Assembly (NCBI GenBank): GCA_013415795.1
Contig: JAAEEL010000090.1
Coordinates: forward strand, 1 to 8,205
Length of the DNA: 8,205 nucleotides
Direction of reading: 5' to 3'
Source of the DNA: Methanocellales archaeon
Lineage (GTDB): Archaea; Halobacteriota; UBA148
Shown here: one piece after another, positions 1 through 6,012 of the stretch
Layout: every line of letters begins with the position of its first letter
Numbering within the stretch: the first letter of the stretch is position 1
Translations under genes and position numbers: made by a program
The notes under the pieces: model-generated
The model's database searches: none
The model's input: the letters and a program-made list of their open reading frames with translations, nothing else
What the model was told of the DNA's origin: nothing

Positions 1-904
<904 letters not shown>

Positions 905-975
905 TGGAATTTTTGGGTATTCAAAATTCTATAAAATACACCGATCGGAATGACCTAATTGTTAGGGCTAACGTC

Positions 976-997
976 AGACGTGAAATTACTCACGTCT
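976..997 (-). other. Perfect hairpin in the 16S rRNA leader
   Basis: AGACGTGA and TCACGTCT form an 8-bp perfect stem with a 6-nt loop, about 70 nt upstream of the 16S 5' end and downstream of the proposed promoter, so it would lie in the transcribed leader. It could be a leader structure or part of pre-rRNA processing. Its role is not shown, and the partner strand of the usual pre-16S processing stem lies outside the window. Confidence 0.5.
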
Positions 998-1050
998 CCA
1001 CATAGACTACATTATGATATTCAGTCCAGTTGTATAGTATGATTTTGACG

Positions 1051-1059
1051 ATATATAAG
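1051..1059 (-). promoter_or_regulatory. Candidate TATA box for the rRNA operon
   Basis: On the minus strand this reads CTTATATAT, preceded by an A-rich stretch (AAAGCAAAACT) that fits a BRE element. Transcription would begin near 1029, giving a leader of about 125 nt before the 16S gene. The call rests on box sequence and placement only. Confidence 0.45.
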
Positions 1060-1070
1060 AGTTTTGCTTT

Positions 1071-1085
1071 AGATATTTAATATCT
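1071..1085. promoter_or_regulatory. Short palindrome upstream of the rRNA TATA box
   Basis: AGATATT and AATATCT are perfect 7-bp inverted arms around a single T. The site lies about 12-20 bp upstream of the putative rRNA TATA box, a position where archaeal activators or repressors can bind. In AT-rich DNA a chance palindrome of this size is possible. Confidence 0.3.
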
Positions 1086-1149
1086 ATAAGCATGTTAGAA
1101 ATCCTTTATTGAGACGCCTTACTTCTATCTATCACTATTTAAGAGTTTT

Positions 1150-1253
1150 GGTTTCGGTAGCTTTGCTCCTAAAGTAGCGTTTGCTCCTAAAGTCTCAAAG
1201 TTGCTCCTAAAGTCGGCTGAAAAATGGAGTTTAGGAGCAAAGCTGGTTTCGGT
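1150..1253. mobile_element. MITE-like mini-element: 15-bp inverted ends flanked by 9-bp direct repeats
   Basis: The segment 1159-1244 (86 bp) starts with AGCTTTGCTCCTAAA (1159-1173) and ends with its exact reverse complement (1230-1244). Immediately outside both ends is the same GGTTTCGGT (1150-1158 and 1245-1253), as expected for a 9-bp target-site duplication. No coding capacity is seen inside. This arrangement is the textbook form of a non-autonomous IS derivative (MITE), but the element is very short and has internal copies of the end sequence, so a structured regulatory or terminator region is an alternative. It lies 32 bp downstream of the stop codon of the cysteine-rich small gene and upstream of the rRNA promoter. 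Confidence 0.5.
1163..1240. repeat. Three direct and one inverted copy of TTGCTCCTAAA
   Basis: TTGCTCCTAAAGT occurs exactly at 1163-1175, 1181-1193 and 1201-1213 (spacing 18 and 20 bp); the core recurs inverted as TTTAGGAGCAA at 1230-1240. The three direct copies can each pair with the single inverted one, so the transcript could adopt alternative hairpins. The 18-20 bp period is close to two helical turns, like tandem protein-binding sites. Confidence 0.7.
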
Positions 1254-1284
1254 GACGTTGATTAAAATTGCGTAAAAAGAGATT

Positions 1285-1491
1285 TTACAAAATGTATGAG
1301 TGCTCCTCTGCACAGTTTTCACAGCAAAAAATCATTTCAGCCTCATTTATTTCTCTTTTGATACAAGCATCCATAGATCTACCACAAGACATACAATTAA
1401 CAGTCTTGCCTCTAAGCTTAGCTGAAAATTTTTTCATAAATGTATATGCCACCAAGACAAGCAGTATCAAAGCAGAGATTGTCTTTATCAT
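1285..1491 (-). CDS. Small membrane-anchored cysteine-rich (TRASH/YHS-like) metal-binding protein
   Basis: A 68-residue product if begun at the ATG at 1489-1491, which overlaps the permease stop codon as ATGA; an in-frame GTG at 1495-1497 would add two residues. A hydrophobic segment (about residues 4-19) looks like one membrane helix or an uncleaved signal anchor. The rest is hydrophilic with C33-x2-C36, C43, then F-C56-C57-x2-C60 and H64, a pattern resembling TRASH/YHS-type metal-binding modules, which in other prokaryotes accompany heavy-metal transporters and sensors. Translational coupling to a CSCG-motif permease supports a role in binding or delivering a soft metal such as copper or zinc at the membrane. 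I do not recognise a named family; metal identity is inference. Confidence 0.72.
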   Translation of the reverse strand: MIKTISALILLVLVAYTFMKKFSAKLRGKTVNCMSCGRSMDACIKREINEAEMIFCCENCAEEHSYIL

Positions 1492-2399
1492 ATCCACCCC
1501 ACCATACCAAGATAATAAGCGATTGTGATTGATATTATGGCTACTGAACTAACATAAAGTAAAGCGGTTCCCCTACCCATCGACTTAAAAATAGCTAGGA
1601 TTGTAGATAAATTAGTTGCTGGACCAACTATCAAAAAAACCAATCCTGCAGAGGGATTCATACCTTTCCCTATCAAAGCGGCAACGAATGGAATGGAGCC
1701 TGTTGAACATATATACATAGGAGTGCCTATCAATACCATTATAAATAATGAAATTATCCCACTTCCAAGATATCGCTCAATGATCACCTCTGGAGTTATA
1801 GCAGCTATGATTCCAGCTATTATGAGACCTAAAATTAGATACAATCCTATATCTTCGACCATATCTATAAACCCATAATTAAAAGAGAATCTTAATTTTG
1901 CCTTTAACTCCTCTTTACTAGAGAGCATCTCTCTTAGATTAAAGTCGTAGGCTTCTTTTTTTAACTTCCTTTGTTTTACATTATCTTTGATTATAACAAA
2001 AGACAATAATCCGGTTAACAAAGCTACACCAAAGCAGGCAAGAATCATTGCAATGGTGAATCTCCACCCTATCATTCCTAAGGCGATTAGGATTGCGGTG
2101 ATATTAGTAGCGGGCGCTGATACGAAAAAAGCAAGCGTTGCTGCCCTCGAAGCTCCAGATTTGGATAGAGCAATACCAGTTGGAATAACTCCACAAGAAC
2201 ACAAAGGCAATGGAATTCCAATCAAAGTCGCTGTTAGGATAGAGCGAAGGTTTCTTTGACCCAGGCACCTAAAAACGAGTTCAGAAGGAGCAAACGCTTT
2301 TAGGAGACCTGCGAATAGGAAGCCAAGTAACAACCAAGGCGATGCTTCTTTTGTAAATTCCCATGTCCAGAGCAGGATGTTGACTACCAAGTTTAACAA
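1488..2399 (-). CDS. Permease of the COG0701 / SO_0444-like Cu/Zn efflux type
   Basis: A 303-residue multi-spanning membrane protein of the predicted-permease family (COG0701, formerly DUF318), which includes ArsP and the SO_0444-type Cu/Zn exporters. It is built as two related halves. IGIPLPLCSCGVIPTG (about 60-75) followed by SAPATNITAIL (94-104) in the first half matches IGTPMYICSTGSIPF (about 224-238) followed by VGPATNLSTIL (258-268) in the second. The CSCG at 67-70 is the probable metal-binding motif, and a charged cytoplasmic loop (about 138-175) links the halves. The start is uncertain: TTG at 2397-2399 directly follows an in-frame stop and no Shine-Dalgarno is visible, so a leaderless TTG start is likely. 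It overlaps the cysteine-rich gene by ATGA. Cu/Zn rather than organoarsenical substrate is inferred from the CSCG motif and the partner. Confidence 0.85.
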   Translation of the reverse strand: MLNLVVNILLWTWEFTKEASPWLLLGFLFAGLLKAFAPSELVFRCLGQRNLRSILTATLIGIPLPLCSCGVIPTGIALSKSGASRAATLAFFVSAPATNITAILIALGMIGWRFTIAMILACFGVALLTGLLSFVIIKDNVKQRKLKKEAYDFNLREMLSSKEELKAKLRFSFNYGFIDMVEDIGLYLILGLIIAGIIAAITPEVIIERYLGSGIISLFIMVLIGTPMYICSTGSIPFVAALIGKGMNPSAGLVFLIVGPATNLSTILAIFKSMGRGTALLYVSSVAIISITIAYYLGMVGWI

Positions 2400-2426
2400 T
2401 TATATCAAGTCCATATGTATGAAATA

Positions 2427-2547
2427 GGCCGGGGCCGAGATTTGAACCCGGGTCATGGGATGTCCGCAATTTTTCCGTTAACGCTTTGCGCTAAGCGGAA
2501 AGGAGGTTGCCACAGTCCCAAAGGATAGCCAACTACCCCACCCCGGC
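2427..2547 (-). tRNA. tRNA-His (anticodon GTG) with a 48-nt intron
   Basis: Acceptor arms GCCGGGG (2541-2547) and CCCCGGC (2428-2434) pair perfectly. The T-arm has the GGTTCAAAT loop, and the anticodon stem TGGGA/TCCCA encloses CTGTGG-A, giving anticodon GTG. Exon 1 is 2510-2547, the intron 2462-2509 and exon 2 2427-2461. The intron lies at the canonical 37/38 site: CTGT can pair with GCGG, leaving three-base bulges GG^C and AC^A, as for an archaeal bulge-helix-bulge. The intron itself folds into a long hairpin (TTTCCG / CGGAAA, then TTAGCGC / GCGTTAA around AAA). The discriminator base is C73, as expected for histidine, but the base before the acceptor is T, so G-1 is not genome-encoded. No CCA is encoded. 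Confidence 0.93.
2462..2509 (-). other. Intron of tRNA-His at position 37/38
   Basis: 48 nt between G37 and A38. It has a strong internal stem-loop and fits removal by the archaeal splicing endonuclease. Boundaries are inferred from restoring a 7-nt anticodon loop and a 5-bp anticodon stem. Confidence 0.85.
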
Positions 2548-2612
2548 ACGAGAAGATATAATAACCTATGACTATTATTAACTTTTTCATTTTTTAAGTT
2601 CTTCTGAATTTA

Positions 2613-2639
2613 ATTTATTTATTTATTTATTTATTTATT
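2613..2639. repeat. Tetranucleotide microsatellite (ATTT)6 plus a partial unit
   Basis: Six exact ATTT units followed by ATT. Such tracts vary by slippage; no function is implied. Confidence 0.95.
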
Positions 2640-2812
2640 AAGATAAACGTTCCTGCAATCTTTAGACTGATTAATATTACCCTTAGTTGTCATTTGTCTC
2701 TTAAAGGTCGTTCTTATTATACCTTTCTATCATTGAGTGACCAAATTCTGTGAATTTTAATATATCATAATGCACATATTTAGGAAAATAAATGCGCATT
2801 ATTTGCCGCTAA

Positions 2813-2842
2813 GAATGTAGACCTTAGCTAAAGTATACATTC
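2813..2842. repeat. 30-bp imperfect palindrome
   Basis: The halves 2813-2827 and 2828-2842 match as inverted repeats at 13 of 15 positions, with outer arms GAATGTA and TACATTC and a TTAGCTAA centre. It could be a dimeric-regulator site or a cruciform-forming sequence. There is no adjacent gene start to link it to. Confidence 0.6.
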
Positions 2843-2899
2843 CTTTTTATCAAATATAAAATCATTTAACCTTAAGCAATTAATACTTAATAAATAAAG

Positions 2900-2993
2900 A
2901 AATCTGATAAATACAACATAAAATCTGATAAATACAACATAAAATCTGATAAATACAACATAAAACAACATAAAATCTGATAAATACAACATA
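2900..2993. repeat. Tandem 21-bp repeats, four full copies and one half copy
   Basis: The 21-bp unit AAATCTGATAAATACAACAT plus a final A repeats without change at 2900-2920, 2921-2941 and 2942-2962. It is followed by a 10-bp remnant AAACAACATA (2963-2972) and a fourth full copy at 2973-2993. The block ends 34 bp from the 3' end of tRNA-Ser. Identity of all copies implies recent expansion. The unit contains no palindrome and no unique spacers, so it is not a CRISPR array. Confidence 0.95.
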
Positions 2994-3027
2994 AGCTAAT
3001 AGAATTCAATTGCCATTATAAATGGAA

Positions 3028-3150
3028 CGCCGGGGTTGGGATTTGAACCCAAGTGCTCCAAAGGAGCAACAGGTTTCCATATTAAACGATTCCTTGCTAG
3101 AGCCGTTAAACTCTCGAGCCTGCCGCATTTGTCCGCTCTGCCACCCCGGC
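3028..3150 (-). tRNA. tRNA-Ser (anticodon CGA) with a 38-nt intron
   Basis: Acceptor arms GCCGGGG (3144-3150) and CCCCGGC (3029-3035) pair. The T-arm TTGGG/CCCAA encloses TTCAAAT. A long variable arm TGCTCC-TTT-GGAGCA (3054-3068) marks a class II tRNA. The anticodon loop CT-CGA-G-A gives CGA, and discriminator G73 fits serine and argues against leucine. The anticodon stem GCAGG/CCTGT (one G-U pair) is restored by removing 3075-3112. Exon 1 is 3113-3150 and exon 2 is 3028-3074. No CCA is encoded. Confidence 0.92.
3075..3112 (-). other. Intron of tRNA-Ser at position 37/38
   Basis: 38 nt between G37 and A38, with arms GTTTAACG and CGTTTAAT that can pair with one mismatch. The boundary at the 3' side is ambiguous by a base or two because of an AAA run. 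I could not draw a perfect bulge-helix-bulge. Confidence 0.75.
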
Positions 3151-3174
3151 ACAACGCATAAGAGCAGTCAAAAA

Positions 3175-3183
3175 CTTAAATAG
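3175..3183. promoter_or_regulatory. TATA-like element shared by divergent tRNA-Ser and the plus-strand operon
   Basis: CTTAAATAG on plus reads CTATTTAAG on minus. It lies 25-33 bp upstream of the tRNA-Ser 5' end and 27-35 bp upstream of the GTG at 3210, the right distance for an archaeal TATA box in both directions. No other good box is seen in the 59-bp gap. Confidence 0.5.
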
Positions 3184-3209
3184 ATATTCTCTTCACATAT
3201 TAAGAGGTG

Positions 3210-3426
3210 GTGATAATAAAAATAAAAGTAACTATAGTTTCTGTAGAGGACATATATACCATAAGTCAAAGATGGGATTGAATACGAAAGCCTGCTAATA
3301 AACCTAGGAATTAAATCAGAGAATTTTATAGCTTATAAAGGTGATCATGTTTTTCACCTAGACGATTGCGTCGAATCAGTCGATATAAAAATCCAGAAGG
3401 TCGTGCAAGGGGTTAGATTATCATGA
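3210..3426 (+). pseudogene. MoaD/ThiS-like ubiquitin-fold protein, frameshifted
   Basis: Reading from GTG 3210 (or GTG 3207) gives a beta-hairpin-like start ending YTIS and a stop at 3276-3278. One frame over, from 3265, 53 codons are open to TGA 3424-3426. Removing one A at 3263/3264 joins them into a ~71-residue protein with ...YTIVKDGIEYESLL... in the middle and ...YKGDHVFHLDD... then ...IKIQKVVQG near the end. That order (G-I-E-Y-x-x-L-L, a short 'V-N-G'-like turn, then a final I/V-rich strand) is that of MoaD/ThiS sulfur carriers. The C-terminus reads QGVRLS and lacks the terminal Gly-Gly needed for activation and sulfur transfer. The stop overlaps the kinase ATG (ATGA), so the two were one operon. 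It is either a recent inactivation or a one-base sequencing error; family assignment is by eye. Confidence 0.6.
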
Positions 3427-4346
3427 AAATTGCAGCAATCGGTGATATAAACGTCGATTTAATCACTTCAGTAGAAACTCTCCCAAAGAAAGGAGGGCAG
3501 GTTATAACTAATGATTTTGAAATTCACTGTGGAGGTTGCGCAGCGAACTTTGCCTTTGCATGCACGAAATTAGGTGCTGAGGTTAAACTTTTCGGGAATG
3601 TTAGCAACGACTTATTTGGAAGACATATAATTAAAACTTTAGAGCATAACATCGTTGATATATCCAATGTATTGATGTCAGATGGAAAAACTGGTTCGAC
3701 TGTATCAATAGTACAAGGTTCAGAGCGTAGTTTTATAACATACCGGGGTACAAACGCCACCTTTTCTATGAGAGAAGTGGATTTCAAGAATATCAAAGTC
3801 GATTTAACACATCTGACCTCATTTTTCCTACTTGATGCACTTCAAAGCGATTATAAAAAAATTGCTAGCTCAATATATGGTTTAAAATCAATTGATCCTG
3901 GTGGTGACCCATTGGGATGGCATCCTGAAAAACTAAGGCAACTCAGGGAAATATTGCCAAAAATAGATATCTTTTTTTCAAACTTCAATGAGGCAAGAAG
4001 GATAACTGGCAAGAGAGAGCTACAGCAAGTTATAGAAAAGCTCCTAAAACTTGGCACCAAAATCATAGCCTTAAAAATGGGTGAAATGGGTAGCATTGTT
4101 GCAGATGGAAAAAAGATAACGAGATTAGCGGCATTTAAAGTTAAGACTGCTGATACTACTGGTGCAGGAGATGCTTTTGACGCCGGATTTGTTTTTGCAT
4201 ATCTAAACGGAAAAGACATAATTGAATGCGCAATATTTGCGAATGCAACAGCTGCCCTAAGCATTGAAGGCATTGGTTGGAATAATTATAGCACGCTGGA
4301 AAAAGTCAATGCTTTTTTGAGAGAGCATAAGGTAAAAGAGTTATAG
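3423..4346 (+). CDS. PfkB-family (ribokinase-like) carbohydrate or nucleoside kinase
   Basis: A 307-residue kinase that would transfer a phosphate from a nucleotide to a sugar or nucleoside hydroxyl in the cytoplasm. PfkB signatures are clear: an N-terminal strand IAAIGDINVDL (3-13), the substrate-binding CGGCAANFA (36-44), NFNEAR (187-192), and the C-terminal signature DTTGAGDAFDAGF (244-256), with GAGD forming the anion hole and D250 the catalytic base. Length is normal for the family. The ATG at 3423 overlaps the stop of the preceding MoaD/ThiS-like frame, which fixes the start. A sugar-nucleotide pyrophosphorylase follows after 34 bp, suggesting a joint role in sugar activation. The substrate (ribose, fructose, nucleoside or other) cannot be told from the sequence. 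Confidence 0.92.
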   Translation: MKIAAIGDINVDLITSVETLPKKGGQVITNDFEIHCGGCAANFAFACTKLGAEVKLFGNVSNDLFGRHIIKTLEHNIVDISNVLMSDGKTGSTVSIVQGSERSFITYRGTNATFSMREVDFKNIKVDLTHLTSFFLLDALQSDYKKIASSIYGLKSIDPGGDPLGWHPEKLRQLREILPKIDIFFSNFNEARRITGKRELQQVIEKLLKLGTKIIALKMGEMGSIVADGKKITRLAAFKVKTADTTGAGDAFDAGFVFAYLNGKDIIECAIFANATAALSIEGIGWNNYSTLEKVNAFLREHKVKEL

Positions 4347-4380
4347 TTATATAGCAAGATAATTGAGTCGAGGGATTCGA

Positions 4381-5553
4381 ATGAAGGCATGTATCATGTG
4401 CGGCGGTGAGGGAACTAGGATGAGGCCACTGACATTCGAAAGACCGAAGCCATGCATACCGATTTTGAACAAGCCTTCGATAGGATATTTGTGTGAACAT
4501 CTGTCAATTAGTGGATTCAATGAAATCGTTTTAACCTTGAAATATCTCGGAAATAAGATCGAAGAATACATAAGAGATGGATCTATTTTCGGCGTGAGAG
4601 CCAATTATGTATACGAAAAGGAAAAGCTTGGAACAGCAGGCAGCGTTAAGAACTCGGAGAGATATCTGAAGGATGAACCATTCTTGGTTATTGGTGGAGA
4701 CCATGTTCTCGATTTCGATCTGAGAGAGATGTATCAGTTCCATAAAGATCACGAAGGAATGATCACTATGGGGCTTATGCCAGTAGATAATCCCCAAAAA
4801 TACGGCATTGTAGATATAAACATGTACAATAAGATCCAACGATTTATCGAAAAACCAAAGCAGGATCAAATCTTTAGCAACATAGCTAATACTGGAATAT
4901 ACGTGTGTAATCCGGAATTGCTGGAATGGATTCCTAGCAGACAATACGACTTTGCAAAGGACCTGTTTCCAAGATTACTACAAGAAAAAGAGCCAATATA
5001 TGGTTGGATGGCAGAAGGATACTGGACAGACATCGGGGATCCAATTGAATACATGGCTGCAACAAGATGGAAATTGGATAATTTATCGAAGGAAATTGAG
5101 GGGCAATTTTATAGCAAAAATGCAAGTTTAAACGGTCCGATGATTTTTAAGCATAGCATAACAATCGGATCAAATTCATCAATCGCAGACCATGTGATAA
5201 TAGGTGAAAACACAAAGATCGGAGATAACGTCTTAATCGGCCCATATACTTCTATCGGGCGTAACTGCTTAATTGGTGATAGTTCAAAGATCTTGTCATC
5301 ATACATATATGATGAAGTTCAAATCGGAAAAGGGTCATTAGTATCTAGTGCGATAATTGACAATAATACCAATATAGGTGAAGACTGTACATTGGAAAGT
5401 GGCGTCGTCATAGGCCCAAGAGTCATGATTCAGAATGAAGTTATCGTTAATTCGGATGTTCGGATATGGCCAGAAGCCGTCCTAAAATCTGGAGATTGTG
5501 TCAAAAAGAGTTTGATAAATGAAAAATTTGGAATCTCTGTTGAGAGATCATAG
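4381..5553 (+). CDS. NDP-sugar pyrophosphorylase with left-handed beta-helix domain (GMPP/RmlA-like)
   Basis: A 390-residue nucleotidyltransferase that couples a sugar 1-phosphate to an NTP, releasing pyrophosphate. The GT-A-like catalytic part has the signature GGEGTRMRPLTFERPKP (8-24), EKEKLGTAGS (79-88, base/sugar contact), the metal-binding GGDH (105-108), EKP (157-159) and WTDIGDP (215-221). From about 258 to 375, I/V-G-x-x-x hexapeptide repeats form a left-handed beta-helix, ending in RIWPEAVLKSGD, as in archaeal GDP-mannose or glucose-1-phosphate nucleotidyltransferases. I chose ATG 4381, which gives the usual MKACIMCGG start, over an upstream in-frame TTG at 4363; GAGGG at 4370-4374 could serve as ribosome binding site. 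Nucleotide and sugar specificity are not determinable by eye. It is in an operon with the PfkB kinase. Confidence 0.92.
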   Translation: MKACIMCGGEGTRMRPLTFERPKPCIPILNKPSIGYLCEHLSISGFNEIVLTLKYLGNKIEEYIRDGSIFGVRANYVYEKEKLGTAGSVKNSERYLKDEPFLVIGGDHVLDFDLREMYQFHKDHEGMITMGLMPVDNPQKYGIVDINMYNKIQRFIEKPKQDQIFSNIANTGIYVCNPELLEWIPSRQYDFAKDLFPRLLQEKEPIYGWMAEGYWTDIGDPIEYMAATRWKLDNLSKEIEGQFYSKNASLNGPMIFKHSITIGSNSSIADHVIIGENTKIGDNVLIGPYTSIGRNCLIGDSSKILSSYIYDEVQIGKGSLVSSAIIDNNTNIGEDCTLESGVVIGPRVMIQNEVIVNSDVRIWPEAVLKSGDCVKKSLINEKFGISVERS

Positions 5554-5988
5554 AGCCATACGTGTAATCTCCTCTATCTCATTTTTATCTATTGCAGCTT
5601 TCGTGATTACTTTCTTTCTTACAAAAACATCTGCATTCGCCCTTAATGCCAGTGCAATACAATCGCTTGGCCTAGCATCCAGCTCTCTTTTTAAATCGTC
5701 TGTCTGTATGATCAGTCGAGCATAGTATATGCCGTCATCTAGAGTATCAATTAAAACCCATTTTATCTTAGCATTAAAACAATCCAAAAGTGAAATGAAA
5801 AGATCGTGAGTCATGGGTCTGGGCGTTATTTCATGGTTCAATGCAGATTCTATAGATGTTGCCTCAGATATACCCACATATATTGGAAGAACTTTATCCC
5901 CATTATATAATAGAACCATTGGAGTGGGTCCTAATGGTGTTTTCATCATATAAATGCCTTTGACGGTAACCGGAACTAGGTCGTTCAT
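5548..5988 (-). CDS. DUF151 / bifunctional nuclease (BFN) domain protein
   Basis: A 146-residue protein of the DUF151 (Pfam BFN) family, small alpha/beta proteins found in bacteria, archaea and plants; some plant members have reported nuclease activity, while the archaeal role is unknown. Recognisable blocks are LGPTPMVLLYNGDKVLPIYVG (about 19-39), the following SEATSIESAL (41-50), THDL (60-63) and RPSDCIALALRANADVFV (106-123), which are typical of the domain. The ATG at 5986-5988 is preferred to an upstream ATG at 6030, because a TATA-like element lies at 6013-6020 and would give a leaderless transcript; the family also starts near this point. The gene is divergent from the DJ-1/PfpI gene and overlaps the pyrophosphorylase by 6 bases tail to tail. 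Confidence 0.88.
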   Translation of the reverse strand: MNDLVPVTVKGIYMMKTPLGPTPMVLLYNGDKVLPIYVGISEATSIESALNHEITPRPMTHDLFISLLDCFNAKIKWVLIDTLDDGIYYARLIIQTDDLKRELDARPSDCIALALRANADVFVRKKVITKAAIDKNEIEEITRMAL

Positions 5989-6012
5989 CAGTTGCCTATG
6001 AATCTGTATAAG

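Larger units (their letters stand above)
2548..3027. other. AT-rich spacer between the two tRNA genes, no gene seen
   Basis: About 480 bp with frequent stops in all frames and no convincing RNA gene. It holds a possible TATA element for tRNA-His (around 2554-2581, several AT-rich candidates, none clearly best), an (ATTT)6 tract, an imperfect 30-bp palindrome and a block of 21-bp tandem repeats, each listed separately. Confidence 0.7.

Noticed and set aside
1125..1322. 65-codon minus-strand frame covering the inverted-repeat element
   Set aside because: Its middle is simply the translation of the 13-bp repeats, and it overlaps the end of the cysteine-rich gene; no family resemblance.
1268..1528. 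86-codon plus-strand frame opposite the cysteine-rich gene
   Set aside because: Antisense shadow; the minus-strand frame has clear metal-ligand spacing and operon coupling.
2281..2469. Minus-strand frame running from inside tRNA-His into the permease
   Set aside because: Covers tRNA exon sequence and conflicts with the permease frame.
2900..2993. CRISPR array
   Set aside because: Repeats are directly tandem with no unique spacers and no cas genes are present.
3054..3068. Relation between GCTCC/GGAGC in the tRNA-Ser variable arm and the repeats at 1163-1240
   Set aside because: Only a few bases are shared; the variable arm explains them fully.
3028..3150. tRNA-Leu instead of tRNA-Ser
   Set aside because: A class II variable arm fits both, but T33 is followed by CGA and the discriminator is G, as for serine; leucine tRNAs usually have A73.
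3851..4273. 140-codon minus-strand frame
   Set aside because: Lies wholly antisense to the PfkB kinase, whose signatures are unmistakable.
4531..4944. 137-codon minus-strand frame
   Set aside because: Antisense to the pyrophosphorylase; no independent support such as a start region or domain.
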